This document shows positions 1 through 9,326 of a stretch of DNA of 64,000 nt, piece after piece. This DNA comes from Nitrospira sp. (GTDB lineage: Bacteria > Nitrospirota > Nitrospiria > Nitrospirales > Nitrospiraceae): NCBI GenBank assembly GCA_018242725.1, contig JAFEBI010000009.1, positions 21,873-85,872 of the forward strand. Direction: 5' to 3'. The position numbers and the translations under genes are program-made. Each line of letters begins with the position of its first letter. The stretch's first letter is position 1. The notes below the pieces were generated by a model, which was given only the letters and a program-made list of their open reading frames with translations, did not search any database and had not been told where the DNA came from.

Positions 1-2
1 TA

Positions 3-641
3 TCGCGCGGCAAGGTGAAGGAGTATTTTCGGCCAAATTTCTTTACGAATACACCGGACATTCTTCCGGAGATCCTGCAGCATGGTGGCAGGCCTGCCTT
101 CCAGTTCAGGCTGGTCCTCGCAGCAACGTTGTCCCCTTCATACGGTATCTATAGCGGCTATGAGCTGTGTGAAAACCGGGCGCTGCCTGGGAAAGAAGAG
201 TATCTCGACTCGGAGAAGTATGAGTTCAAGGTTTGGGACTGGGATCGTCCCGGCAATCTCATCGATTATGTCACGACGATCAATCGCATTCGGCGCGAGA
301 ATCCGGCCCTTCATGAGTTGGAAAATATCGAGTTTTACGAGACCAACAACGAACATGTCCTCTTCTATGGGAAGCGTACGCTGGACTGTCGCAATATTAT
401 CGTCGTCGCGGTCAATCTCAACCCTTTTCAAACCCAGGAAGCGCGGCTGCAGATCCCGATCGACTCGTTCGGCATCAAACCGGACGAAATGTATCAATTG
501 CACAATTTGATCACGAATCAGCGTGATCTGGTGAAGGGCGGCGTCTATTCGCTTCGATTAGACCCGCAGGTCGAACCCGCTGCGATTTATGCCGTGCGAC
601 GATGGATTCATCGTGAGCAGGAGTTCGATTACTTTTTCTGA
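3..641 (+). CDS. glgE: GlgE C-terminal part (maltosyltransferase), cut by window edge
   Basis: This is the last ~212 residues of an alpha-1,4-glucan:maltose-1-phosphate maltosyltransferase (GH13_3), which extends alpha-glucan chains from maltose 1-phosphate in the cytoplasm. The frame is open to the left edge, so the start lies outside the window. The stretch YFRPNFFTNTPDILPE followed by GGRPAFQFR and LAATLSPSYGIYSGYELCE is typical of the end of the GlgE barrel, and a C-terminal beta domain follows. The next gene is a maltokinase, which makes the maltose 1-phosphate substrate, and this context supports the call. The catalytic residues lie upstream and cannot be seen. Confidence 0.88.
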   Translation, partial: SRGKVKEYFRPNFFTNTPDILPEILQHGGRPAFQFRLVLAATLSPSYGIYSGYELCENRALPGKEEYLDSEKYEFKVWDWDRPGNLIDYVTTINRIRRENPALHELENIEFYETNNEHVLFYGKRTLDCRNIIVVAVNLNPFQTQEARLQIPIDSFGIKPDEMYQLHNLITNQRDLVKGGVYSLRLDPQVEPAAIYAVRRWIHREQEFDYFF

Positions 642-651
642 GGATTGGCGA

Positions 652-2256
652 ATGGCACAAGCAGCCCCATCTCCATGGGCCGACCAAGTTCGTGTCGCTC
701 TTGAGGCACAGGGGCGGCGTCCGGTCATTGAATACCTTCAGCGGCAGCGATGGTTTCGCGGCAAAGGCAAACCAGTCGCCGACGTACGTTTGATCGATGC
801 GTTTGAGTTGTCGCCTGGACCTGCTCCGCAAGTGCTGGTCGTTCTGCTTGTGGAATATCGAGGCGGAGTTCAGGAACGCTATCTGGCACTGTTTTCCATC
901 AGACCAAGAGTGGAGGGTGACGAAGCCGTCGCGGTTGCCGCCCTATCGGCTTCCTCCACCCAGCAATGGGTCTGTGATGCCACGAAGGAAGAGGATGCCT
1001 GGAGAGCATTGTACGGAGCCGTCGGAGAGGGAAAGGAGATCATTGGGCAATCAGGTTGCCTGACGGGGAGAGTCATATCAGGAAAACAGCAGGAATTGAC
1101 GACATCGGTCGATCAGGTCAAAGCTCTTTCGGTCGAACAGAGCAATACCTCGGTGTTGCTCGATCGAGAGGCCGTTATGAAACTCATCCGTAAGGTAGAG
1201 ATAGGCATCAACCCGGAAAGCGAGGTTTTGGAATTTCTTGCGACTCAGACCACCTGTCGGAACGTGCCGTCGCTGCTTGGGGTCATGACATTCCACGAGA
1301 ACGAATTCGAAGAAACGGATGGTGAGGGAACGATCTTATTGATCCAAGGATTCGTTCCAAACAAGGGGGATGGCTGGAGTTATACGCTCACGAGGCTTGA
1401 AGAATTCTTGGGGAACGCCAGGGGAACCGCACCGGAGCTTGTCGGCCATCCATCGCAGGCAGTAAGTAGGCTATCCGGCACCTTTCTTGACGAGATCCGT
1501 CATCTGGGACTGCTTACCGGTAAGCTGCATCTGGCCTTGGCCTCGAAAACGGAACCGGAGGCGTTTCGCCCGGAACCGATCACGGTCTATGACGTCGAAC
1601 AATGGCAGGGGAAGATGACGCAGTTTTTGGTCGATGTCTGTCGTGACTTGCGGAGTGTACCGGTGGAGCAACAAATAATGGTCGGACTGTCTCTCGAAGA
1701 AGTGGACTGGTTGGAAACAATCTGCCGGAATCGATTCGGCAATCTGGGCCTCTTGTCGAAGGGACGATCGGCAAAGATCCGCCATCACGGCGATTATCAT
1801 CTCGGCCAGGTTCTAAAAACAGAGGATGGGTTCGTTGTGATTGATTTCGAGGGAGAACCGGCTAGACCGTTGGAAGAACGCCGCGTGAAGGTCTGTCCTC
1901 TCAAAGATGTCGCGGGGATGTTGCGATCGTTTGATTACGCGGTGAAAGTGACATTGAAGAAGCATCCGTCGATATCTGATCGGGATGTCGCCATCATGGC
2001 GGAGTGGGAAGTCGAGGCTCGGAAGGCGTTTCTCGACGGCTATCGGTCGTCGATAAACTCCGGTGAGACTTCGTTCTTGCCGGATTCATGGGAGGATATG
2101 TGTCGAGTGGTCCAGGTCTATGAACTCGACAAGGCTCTCTATGAATTGCGCTACGAGATGCACAATCGTCCGGATTGGCTTTCAATACCATTAGAGGGCA
2201 TTCGCGCCATTCTCCGGCGAGAGAGTTCGTTGGGCGATGGGGCTGTGGCGGGATAA
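652..2256 (+). CDS. mak: Maltokinase (Pep2/Mak type)
   Basis: A 534-residue protein that would phosphorylate maltose with ATP to maltose 1-phosphate, linking TreS to GlgE. The kinase core is recognisable: RHHGDYHLGQ at about 377-386, with the likely catalytic Asp381, and the metal-binding VIDFEGEP at about 396-403. These are the aminoglycoside-phosphotransferase-like motifs seen in maltokinases. The N-terminal YLQRQRWFRGKGK segment also fits the family. The ATG at 652 was chosen because it lies 10 bp after the glgE stop; an in-frame upstream start at 589 would overlap glgE by 50 bp. In many bacteria this domain is fused to TreS; here the two are separate genes split by a DUF5752 gene. Confidence 0.88.
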   Translation: MAQAAPSPWADQVRVALEAQGRRPVIEYLQRQRWFRGKGKPVADVRLIDAFELSPGPAPQVLVVLLVEYRGGVQERYLALFSIRPRVEGDEAVAVAALSASSTQQWVCDATKEEDAWRALYGAVGEGKEIIGQSGCLTGRVISGKQQELTTSVDQVKALSVEQSNTSVLLDREAVMKLIRKVEIGINPESEVLEFLATQTTCRNVPSLLGVMTFHENEFEETDGEGTILLIQGFVPNKGDGWSYTLTRLEEFLGNARGTAPELVGHPSQAVSRLSGTFLDEIRHLGLLTGKLHLALASKTEPEAFRPEPITVYDVEQWQGKMTQFLVDVCRDLRSVPVEQQIMVGLSLEEVDWLETICRNRFGNLGLLSKGRSAKIRHHGDYHLGQVLKTEDGFVVIDFEGEPARPLEERRVKVCPLKDVAGMLRSFDYAVKVTLKKHPSISDRDVAIMAEWEVEARKAFLDGYRSSINSGETSFLPDSWEDMCRVVQVYELDKALYELRYEMHNRPDWLSIPLEGIRAILRRESSLGDGAVAG

Positions 2257-2274
2257 CGAGCGGTGAGGGATTCG

Positions 2275-2943
2275 ATGGCGGACCATGGCACGACGTTTCG
2301 GTTCATCGGCTGCAGCGAGATTCAAGAGATTCTTGGAAAGCAGGCTGAGGACGAACGGGCATTGGCGGAATTGCTCGAAGAAGTTCCGCTGGACTCGGTG
2401 TATTTCCATACGCACAGTTATTTTCTTCGGCAGCGGTTTATCGAACGGACCTATCCCAACGATTTTGCCGAATGGGTCGGGGAACAGGTACGGGACCACG
2501 TGCTGGCCGAACGATTGTCCGTGGTGGATCCGTTCGGCTTCCCTAGTCTGGACTCATTACGGGAGGAGATCATCTCGATCATCGACGACCATCTTTCCGG
2601 CATGGTGTCGGTACCACGCGTGGGATTCGGGACGCCGTTCTACTTTAACCGGTCGCGCATTTTGGAGGTGCCGACCGGCCTGGAAGCGCGAACACTGCGT
2701 GAGTTTCGAGATACGATTTCCACCGTTGACGTCAGCGCCATCTACTATCACGTGTTCGAAGCGCATCTGCGGTTGCAGCGGGAAGAGAACGACTTTTCCG
2801 CCTGGATCAGGAGTGCTCTCAGATTGTCGGATCTGGCCGATCAGATCCGAGCGTTGAATCCGTACCTCGGGAGTCTGGAGCGTCTACGGTCCAGTCTCCT
2901 GGCCATGTGCGATGACCATCTTGTGAAGTCAGGACACAGGTAA
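2275..2943 (+). CDS. DUF5752-type protein in the GlgE/TreS operon
   Basis: A 222-residue soluble protein without signal peptide or membrane segment. The FRFIGCSEI start and the motif FHTHSYFLRQRF resemble the uncharacterised DUF5752 family, which I recall occurring beside trehalose and glucan genes. The ATG at 2275 is preceded by GAGGG at a good distance, so it is preferred to the GTG at 2263. The gene lies between maltokinase and TreS with gaps of 18 and 9 bp, so it is almost certainly co-transcribed. The conserved His pairs (FHTH; YYHVFEAH) may form a ligand or metal site, which is speculation. Its function is unknown; a regulatory or scaffolding role in maltose/trehalose flux is inferred only from position. 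Confidence 0.7.
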   Translation: MADHGTTFRFIGCSEIQEILGKQAEDERALAELLEEVPLDSVYFHTHSYFLRQRFIERTYPNDFAEWVGEQVRDHVLAERLSVVDPFGFPSLDSLREEIISIIDDHLSGMVSVPRVGFGTPFYFNRSRILEVPTGLEARTLREFRDTISTVDVSAIYYHVFEAHLRLQREENDFSAWIRSALRLSDLADQIRALNPYLGSLERLRSSLLAMCDDHLVKSGHR

Positions 2944-2952
2944 GGAGCAGAT

Positions 2953-4632
2953 ATGTTGAGTACGGACCCGTTGTGGTACAAAGACGCCGTCTTTTACGAG
3001 ATTCATGTCAAGGCGTTCGCCGATGGGAACGGTGACGGGATCGGTGACTTTCAGGGACTGATCGGCAAGCTGGATTATCTTCAGTGGTTGGGTGTGGACT
3101 GTATCTGGCTGTTGCCGTTCTATCCCTCGCCGTTGAAGGACGACGGCTATGATGTGGCCGATTTCCTCCAGGTGGCTGAACAGTACGGCACGATGGACGA
3201 GGTGCGGCATTTTCTGGACGAAGCGCACCGACGCGGGATCCGTGTCATCGTCGATCTGGTCCTGAACCACACATCCGATCAACATACCTGGTTCCAGCAA
3301 GCTCGCTCCTCGCCTCAATCACCGAAGCGTGGATTCTATGTCTGGAGCAACAATGACCGCACATACGGGAAGGCCCGCATCATCTTCATCGATACGGAAA
3401 AGTCCAACTGGACCTGGGATCCGGAGGCCAAGGCTTTCTACTGGCATCGCTTTTTCAGCCATCAACCTGACTTGAATTACGACAACCCTGAAGTCCGGCA
3501 AGCGATGCTTGAGACGATGGCGTTCTGGTTGGATCAGGGACTGGATGGCTTCCGGTGCGATGCCGTTCCGTACCTCTTCGAGCGCGAGGGCACGATCTGC
3601 GAAAACTTGCCCGAGACGCATACCTATTTAAAGGAGGTTCGACGAAAGATCGACGTGGCCTATCAGGGGCGCATCCTCTTGGCCGAGGCTAATCAGTGGC
3701 CGACGGACGTACGACCCTACTTTGGCGACGGCGACGAGTTCCACATGGCCTTTCATTTTCCCTTGATGCCCCGCTTGTATATGGGGGTACAGAGCGGAAA
3801 CCGTGATCCCATTATCGACATGTTCACCCATACACCGGAGATTCCACCGAACTGCCAATGGTGCCTGTTCCTTCGGAACCACGATGAGCTCACACTCGAA
3901 ATGTGCTCGGGTGAAGAACGGGATTATATGTATTACACCTACGCGCGCGATCCGAAGATGCGGCGTAACATCGGGATTGCCAGACGACTCGCGCCGTTGT
4001 TGGAGAACGACCGCCGCAAGATCGAGTTGCTGAACAGCCTGGTCTTTACGCTGCCGGGCAGCCCGATCATCTATTACGGCGATGAGATCGGGATGGGGGA
4101 CAATGTGCAACTGAAAGACCGGGACGGGGTGCGCACACCGATGCAATGGACGATGGATCGGAACGGGGGATTTTCGAATTGCGATCCGGCCCGGCTCTAC
4201 CTGCCTGTCGTGGCCGATCCGATCTACGGCTATCAGTCGGTGAATGTCGAGTCTCAAAAAGCCATGCCGCATACGCTTCTCCAGTGGATGAAGCAGATGA
4301 TCAAGGTCCGCAAGCAGCATCCGGCATTCGGACGCGGAACGATCACGTTTCTCCGACCGGCTAACGGGCGAGTCCTGGTCTACGTGCGAAGGCACGAAGA
4401 CACGACGCTGTTGCTCGTCCATAACCTGGCCGGCTCCGCGCAACCCGTGGAGTTGGACTTGAAGGAATTCGCAGGCTCAACGCCGGTCGAGTTGTTGGGC
4501 GAGGCACGCTTTCCCCGAGTGACCGAGCGACCGTACGTGCTGACTTTGGCGGCCTACGGATACTACTGGCTCAATCTGGTGCCGGAGCATCCGAGAGGCG
4601 AGTTCTACGGCATTGAGCAGACGGCGTTATAA
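2953..4632 (+). CDS. treS: Trehalose synthase TreS (maltose alpha-D-glucosyltransferase)
   Basis: A 559-residue GH13 enzyme that interconverts maltose and trehalose by intramolecular transglucosylation. The GH13 motifs are intact: DLVLNHTS at 101-108, GFRCDAVPYL with nucleophile Asp203, LLAEANQWP with acid/base Glu245, and RNHDELTLEM with Asp311. DAVPYL...EGTICENLP is characteristic of TreS as opposed to oligo-1,6-glucosidases. The start follows AAGGAG closely. The length matches a stand-alone TreS without a fused kinase domain. Together with maltokinase and GlgE it forms the trehalose-to-glucan route; flux direction cannot be read from sequence. Confidence 0.93.
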   Translation: MLSTDPLWYKDAVFYEIHVKAFADGNGDGIGDFQGLIGKLDYLQWLGVDCIWLLPFYPSPLKDDGYDVADFLQVAEQYGTMDEVRHFLDEAHRRGIRVIVDLVLNHTSDQHTWFQQARSSPQSPKRGFYVWSNNDRTYGKARIIFIDTEKSNWTWDPEAKAFYWHRFFSHQPDLNYDNPEVRQAMLETMAFWLDQGLDGFRCDAVPYLFEREGTICENLPETHTYLKEVRRKIDVAYQGRILLAEANQWPTDVRPYFGDGDEFHMAFHFPLMPRLYMGVQSGNRDPIIDMFTHTPEIPPNCQWCLFLRNHDELTLEMCSGEERDYMYYTYARDPKMRRNIGIARRLAPLLENDRRKIELLNSLVFTLPGSPIIYYGDEIGMGDNVQLKDRDGVRTPMQWTMDRNGGFSNCDPARLYLPVVADPIYGYQSVNVESQKAMPHTLLQWMKQMIKVRKQHPAFGRGTITFLRPANGRVLVYVRRHEDTTLLLVHNLAGSAQPVELDLKEFAGSTPVELLGEARFPRVTERPYVLTLAAYGYYWLNLVPEHPRGEFYGIEQTAL

Positions 4633-4657
4633 TCCCATACTCTTTGACGGTGAGATC

Positions 4658-5857
4658 ATGATCGGAGAACTGGAACAATATCGTGAGGTCGCGCCAAAAG
4701 GCACGATCGATTTTCTGTACCGGCTGAGCGAGCTGGTACAGGGGAAACGGTTTCTCCAAATCAACGCCGTACGCTACGGCGGTGGAATGGCGGAGATCCT
4801 ACGGCGACTTGTGCCGGCCATGAAGGCGTTGGGTGTCGAATCTCGTTGGGAAGTCATTGCAGGCACACAAGAATTTTCCGACGTGACGAGGCGGATTGCC
4901 GATGGGCTCCAAGGGCGGCCTGAAATCATTACCGATGAGCAGTATCAAACCTATCTGAATGTGACCGCCAGAAACGCCAAAGCCTTGGACCTTGATGCAG
5001 ATCTTGTTTTCGTGCACGATCCTGAGCCGGCGGCATTGATCGATCATCGGAAAGGAGGCAAGTGGGTCTGGCGCTGTCACTTGGATGCAGGAAGACCCCA
5101 CCGCTCCATCTGGAGTCTCTTCCGCCGCCATGTTCTGAAATATGATGCTGCGGTGTTTTCACTCTCAGGTTTCGCCCAGCGGCTGCCGATCCCGAAGTTC
5201 TTACTCTATCCCTCGATCGACCCATTGACCGAAAAACACCGTGAACTCTCGCGCGCTGAGATCGGGGATGTGCTCGATCGGTTCAACATTGCGCGGGGCA
5301 TGCCGATGCTGTTGCAAGTCGCACGCTTCGACCGATTCAAGGATCAGATCGGGACGATTCGGGCGTACCGCATGGCGAAGAAGTACCATCGCTGCCAACT
5401 CGTCCTTGCGGGCAGTGGGGTGCTGCATGATCCGGTAGGAGAGAGCGTGTTGGCCGAGGTGCAAGAAGCGGCTGAGAATGATCCGGATATCCACATCCTC
5501 CAGCTGCCGCCTGAAGCCGACCGAGAGATCAATGCCCTACAGCGGGCTGCCACGGTAGTCATGCAAAAGGCGCTGAAAGAGGGGTTCGGTGTGGCGGTCT
5601 CCGAAGCGATGTGGAAAGGCAAACCGGTCATCGGAGGAACCGCCGGCGGCGTCTCCGCGCAGATCGTGGATGGTGCGACCGGCTTCATCGTCCACTCCGT
5701 GGAGGGTGCGGCGTTTCGTATCCGCTATCTCCTGAGCAATCCCGGCGTGATGACGAGGATGGGTGCGATGGGGAAGGAACATGTGCGGCGTAACTTTCTC
5801 ATCACCCGGCATTTGGGTGACTACCTCACGATGCTGAAGCTGCTGTGTCCCGAGTAA
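4658..5857 (+). CDS. treT: Trehalose glycosyltransferring synthase (TreT-like GT4)
   Basis: A 399-residue GT-B glycosyltransferase resembling TreT, which joins NDP-glucose and glucose to trehalose. The N-terminal half has the family stretch FLQINAVRYGGGMAEIL with its glycine loop. The C-terminal half has LLQVARFDRFKDQ and the GT4 E-x7-E motif in EGFGVAVSEAMWKGKPVIGG. The ATG at 4658 has GGTGAG just upstream; the longer reading from 4613 would overlap treS and lacks a site. It follows treS by 25 bp, so the operon holds two independent routes to trehalose. A related role such as trehalose phosphorylase is possible, since these families are close. Confidence 0.8.
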   Translation: MIGELEQYREVAPKGTIDFLYRLSELVQGKRFLQINAVRYGGGMAEILRRLVPAMKALGVESRWEVIAGTQEFSDVTRRIADGLQGRPEIITDEQYQTYLNVTARNAKALDLDADLVFVHDPEPAALIDHRKGGKWVWRCHLDAGRPHRSIWSLFRRHVLKYDAAVFSLSGFAQRLPIPKFLLYPSIDPLTEKHRELSRAEIGDVLDRFNIARGMPMLLQVARFDRFKDQIGTIRAYRMAKKYHRCQLVLAGSGVLHDPVGESVLAEVQEAAENDPDIHILQLPPEADREINALQRAATVVMQKALKEGFGVAVSEAMWKGKPVIGGTAGGVSAQIVDGATGFIVHSVEGAAFRIRYLLSNPGVMTRMGAMGKEHVRRNFLITRHLGDYLTMLKLLCPE

Positions 5858-5861
5858 CCGT

Positions 5862-7157
5862 ATGGATCAGCCCACACCGAACGAGCATGCCGTTACCGAA
5901 TCCTTCTTGCCTGAGCCCGTTCGCGCATTGCTCGACGGGGCAGAACCGGCTGACATCGTCATTGGTCTGCTCACGTTTAACGATGCCTCAACGGCACCGG
6001 CCGTGGCTCGAACTCTGCTCGCCGGACTCAACCGAAACGACCAGCAGCGGATTCTGTTGGTCAATTGCGATGCAGGGTCGCAGGACCGCACACCGGATCT
6101 GGTTCAGCAAGCGGTCGGAGACAAGTCCCGGTTCTGGGCGGTTCAGCATCCGGTGATGGGGACATCGCTTCACGTCCTTTCTGAGTCCGGTGTCCCAGGG
6201 CGCGATACCGCAGTGCGGACGTTGGCGATGGTGGCGGATCGCCTTGCCTCGAAAGCCTGCCTGATCGTCGACGGCAACTTGAAGTCCACCCATCCTCGCT
6301 GGGCTGAATTGTTAACGGCACCGATTCTTGAGAAGGGTGCGGATTGCGTTCTGCCCCAATTCAATCGCAACCGCTATGAAGGTACTCTGACAAGCACCTT
6401 GTTGGCGCCTGTCACGAGGGCGCTCTATGGAAGGCGCGTTGCCTACCACCAGGGCGGAGCCTACGCATTCTCCGGGGCTTTTATCCGATCGTCCTTGCTG
6501 TCGCAACCATGGGACGGCGAGGTCCCAACATATGGGATCGATGGGTGGGTGATGACGCTGGCGGTGGCCGAACAGGCTGATGTCTATCAAGCGAGGCTCG
6601 GACCGCGTGTCCAGCAGGCTAAGCCCTTGGGAGATTTAGCCACGATCATCGCGCAGGCCGTCGGGTGTGTCTTTCACATGATGGAGCGGTATCAGCATGT
6701 CTGGGAATCGGTGAAAGCCTCGACCGCAGTGTCAACGATCGGAGAGCAGGCAAGGTTGGGAGACTTCGTCGGAACTCTGCATGTGGAACGTATGATCCAT
6801 GGGTTTCGGCAGGGACTTCGCGACTTAGTGCCGATCTGGCAGATCGTGCTGTCTCCGGAGACGTTTCAACAGGTCCTGGAATTAGGGGTTGATGACACGG
6901 AGAGTTTCCGATTTCCCTCTCGCCTCTGGGTGCAAGCAGTATATGACTTGGCGCTGGCCTATCACGACCGCCTGTTGTATCGCGAGCATCTGCTCAAATC
7001 GCTGACACCGCTGTATCTCGGCTATACGGCGTCGCTTGTGCTGGCGACACGTGCGCAGCCGGTGACGCAGGTCGAAGAGGAATTGGAGCGGTTGGCCATT
7101 GAGTATGAGGCGATGAAGCCCTATTTGACTCAGCGATGGAGGTGGAGCGATGAGTGA
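5862..7157 (+). CDS. GT-A glycosyltransferase, glucosyl/mannosylglycerate synthase-like
   Basis: A 431-residue cytoplasmic protein that looks like an inverting or retaining GT-A enzyme. The N-terminal third has IVIGLLTFNDAST and a D-x-N element in CLIVDGNLKS where these enzymes usually carry a metal-binding DxD. The middle has YGIDGWVMTLAVAEQ and GPRVQQAKPLGDL, which recall glucosyl-3-phosphoglycerate and mannosylglycerate synthases (GT78/GT81). The C-terminal ~130 residues are mostly helical. It starts 4 bp after treT and ends overlapping the next gene by 8 bp. A compatible-solute role fits the trehalose context, but acceptor and donor cannot be read from sequence. Confidence 0.55.
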   Translation: MDQPTPNEHAVTESFLPEPVRALLDGAEPADIVIGLLTFNDASTAPAVARTLLAGLNRNDQQRILLVNCDAGSQDRTPDLVQQAVGDKSRFWAVQHPVMGTSLHVLSESGVPGRDTAVRTLAMVADRLASKACLIVDGNLKSTHPRWAELLTAPILEKGADCVLPQFNRNRYEGTLTSTLLAPVTRALYGRRVAYHQGGAYAFSGAFIRSSLLSQPWDGEVPTYGIDGWVMTLAVAEQADVYQARLGPRVQQAKPLGDLATIIAQAVGCVFHMMERYQHVWESVKASTAVSTIGEQARLGDFVGTLHVERMIHGFRQGLRDLVPIWQIVLSPETFQQVLELGVDDTESFRFPSRLWVQAVYDLALAYHDRLLYREHLLKSLTPLYLGYTASLVLATRAQPVTQVEEELERLAIEYEAMKPYLTQRWRWSDE

Positions 7158-7857
7158 CCTTTGGGGCGAAGCGATGATGGAAGCGTTTCGCGACATGATG
7201 AAGCGGTTGGTCCTCTTCCTTCCGAAGCTGTTGGCCCTGGCGAGCTTCATCCTGCTCGGCGTTCTCGTCGGACTGATCATTAAGGTGATTCTTCAACGAT
7301 TATTGCGAGCCGCGCGTGTCGATGTGCTCAGCGAACGATGGGGGTTACAGGCAGCGCTCGGGAGGGCCGGAGTCAAACACCCGCTGTCACACGTGGTGGC
7401 GCGAGTGGCATTTTGGACTGTGTTCGTCGTTTTTACGTTCATGGGGGTGGACGCTCTCGATCTTCCGGCGACGGCCAGTCTCCTGGGCAACCTCCTGGGT
7501 TACTTGCCGAGCGTCGTCGCGGCTTGTTTGTTGATCCTGGTCGGCGTTCTGCTGGCAAACTTTTTGGGGGAAGCGACCTTGATCGCCACGGTCAACGCAC
7601 AGATCCAAGAGGCTCGACTGATCGCGACACTCGTCCGGTGGGGCGTTCTGTTGTTCACCGCAGCCACAGTGTTGACTCAACTGGGTATCGCAAAGGAGAT
7701 CGTGATCGCGGCGTTTTCGATCATCTTCGGTGGCGTCGTGCTGGCACTGGCGATCGCGGTGGGTTTGGGTGCGCGGAACCTCGCGAGAGATATTATGGAG
7801 CGCCGGTGGCGGAAAGCCAAGGATACCAAAAACCATGATGAGATGGCGCATTTGTAA
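7150..7857 (+). CDS. TM-helix (MscS-related) membrane protein
   Basis: A 235-residue inner-membrane protein with about five hydrophobic segments and short basic loops. It shows the repeated pattern of the conserved-TM-helix family (PF05552-like): long helices ending in Gly/Ala-rich stretches such as LGNLLGYLPSVVAACLLILVGV and AVGLGARNLARDIMER. The last motif resembles the end of the pore-lining helix of MscS-type channels, but the cytosolic beta domain of true MscS is absent. The start ATG overlaps the upstream gene by 8 bp, which suggests translational coupling. In an operon for trehalose-type osmolytes, a mechanosensitive or solute-efflux role is plausible but inferred. Confidence 0.65.
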   Translation: MSDLWGEAMMEAFRDMMKRLVLFLPKLLALASFILLGVLVGLIIKVILQRLLRAARVDVLSERWGLQAALGRAGVKHPLSHVVARVAFWTVFVVFTFMGVDALDLPATASLLGNLLGYLPSVVAACLLILVGVLLANFLGEATLIATVNAQIQEARLIATLVRWGVLLFTAATVLTQLGIAKEIVIAAFSIIFGGVVLALAIAVGLGARNLARDIMERRWRKAKDTKNHDEMAHL

Positions 7858-7920
7858 GTTCACATCATACGAGATCAAGTGTCTCGGCGGAAGAAGTTCG
7901 AAGTGCGGGAATCGGGTGAA

Positions 7921-8640
7921 ATGAGTAACGCCGCGGATATCATGATGCAGCGACATGGTCATCGATCTGTGGATGGCTTCAGAGTGAATAACCGGATAGT
8001 CAGCTCAGTTCAGTGGCGTTGCCCCACGAGGAGAGTTTTCGTCTTCAGAGAGGCTCTCTGGTTTGGATTTGGGTTTGGGCTCGTCCTCCTCCTCTCCGGC
8101 TGTATGGGCTTACGAGACCTTGAAAAACCACCGAGGACGGCGTTTACTCAGCTGCTCCTATCTCAAGCCTTGGACCGAGGAATGGAAACCGCCAGCGTGC
8201 CGTTGCCTGCCGGTGCGACTGTTCTGGTGGACGCAGTGGGATTAACCCGTGATCACGTATTTACACCGGATCAGGAATATGCCCGTCAGGCGGTTTCCGT
8301 GCACCTGGCACGGCAAGGGTTCCGTCTCGTGATGGGAGGGGAGCAGGCCACCTATCGCGTCAAGGTTCTCTTGCAGGCGTTTGGTACGGAACAGGCCGTT
8401 CAATTCTTCGGCCTTCCACCGCTTCAAAGTATTTTCCTGCCTTTTCCGATTCCGGAAATCGCTCTTTACAAAAGCGTCGCGGAGAAAGGAATGGTCCGCT
8501 TTTCTCTCAATGTGTTTGAGCAAGCCACGGGCACACTGGTCAGTTCGAGTCCTTGGTATGAGGCTTCCAGGTATTTTAATCAGTATTTGCTCTTGTTCGT
8601 GGTGTCGTTTCATCTCACCAACCTAGAGTTTTCTGAATGA
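7921..8640 (+). CDS. Putative lipoprotein, function unknown
   Basis: A ~239-residue exported protein. After a long polar N-terminus there is a hydrophobic run ending in LLLSGC, a lipobox with the modified Cys at about residue 61 from this start. The start is uncertain: ATG 7921 has GGGTGA upstream, while the GTG at 7879 is in frame and would lengthen the leader. The mature part has a region like periplasmic CsgG/YajG-type lipoproteins (VDAVGLTRDHVFTPDQEYARQ, then conserved hydrophobic strands). It overlaps the next lipoprotein gene by 4 bp (ATGA), so the two probably act together in the outer-membrane periplasmic face. I do not recognise a named family. Confidence 0.6.
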   Translation: MSNAADIMMQRHGHRSVDGFRVNNRIVSSVQWRCPTRRVFVFREALWFGFGFGLVLLLSGCMGLRDLEKPPRTAFTQLLLSQALDRGMETASVPLPAGATVLVDAVGLTRDHVFTPDQEYARQAVSVHLARQGFRLVMGGEQATYRVKVLLQAFGTEQAVQFFGLPPLQSIFLPFPIPEIALYKSVAEKGMVRFSLNVFEQATGTLVSSSPWYEASRYFNQYLLLFVVSFHLTNLEFSE

Positions 8641-9326
8641 AAGAGCCCAGTCGGACCACGACGATGAGAATATGTTGTCTCGGAAGACGTTCGCTGCGGG
8701 TTGTCCTTGCATGCACAGTCATGAGTTTCTTTGTCCTCTTTCAACTCCAGGGTTGTACATCGGCGAGGGATTTTACGGCGCTGGAGATTCGTCACGCTCC
8801 CCTGATGCTCAAGAAGACTGTTCCTGAGACGGACCGTCTGAGACTGGCGGTCATGCCGTTTGAAGACCGGCGCACCGATACGACGAGTATCGGCTCGCGA
8901 CGTGATTGGCTGGGAACGGCCACGGTATGGACGGTTGTTGGCGATCACGTGGGGGATATGATTGCCGAAGTGATGGTCGACCATCTCAAGCGTTCGTTTG
9001 GGTGGGAGGCCTGGATTGTCAGGCCTGCGATTCTCCCGCCGGATCAAGGCGCTGATATGACGTTGACCGGAACAATTCTCATGTTTGAGGCCCATGCTCT
9101 CCCCGAGTTTGGAGATACCAAACTTGCTGTGACGATTCGGATGCGCCTGAATGCCACGGAGACGATCAGTCAACAGGTGCTCAGCGAAACCATCGAGGAG
9201 ACTGTGACCCGGCAGGTCTGGTGGTTCGAACCCTACGATATGGAACTTCTGATCAATTCAGCGCTTCGAAAACAACTGGACCGGTTCCGCCTGCATCTGC
9301 ACAACCACGGCCTCGTCCGGTCGTAG
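8637..9326 (+). CDS. Putative lipoprotein, function unknown
   Basis: A 229-residue protein with an N-terminal hydrophobic segment ending in FQLQGC, a plausible lipobox. The mature part starts with charged residues and then LRLAVMPFEDRRTDTTSIGSR, which resembles the nucleotide-binding-like fold start of CsgG/TolB-N or YajG-type lipoproteins (conserved 'hAVxPFxDxR'). It is coupled to the preceding lipoprotein by an ATGA overlap. Its last 69 bp overlap the 3' end of the opposite-strand glucosidase gene. Function unknown; a paired outer-membrane lipoprotein role is inferred from coupling. Confidence 0.6.
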   Translation: MKEPSRTTTMRICCLGRRSLRVVLACTVMSFFVLFQLQGCTSARDFTALEIRHAPLMLKKTVPETDRLRLAVMPFEDRRTDTTSIGSRRDWLGTATVWTVVGDHVGDMIAEVMVDHLKRSFGWEAWIVRPAILPPDQGADMTLTGTILMFEAHALPEFGDTKLAVTIRMRLNATETISQQVLSETIEETVTRQVWWFEPYDMELLINSALRKQLDRFRLHLHNHGLVRS

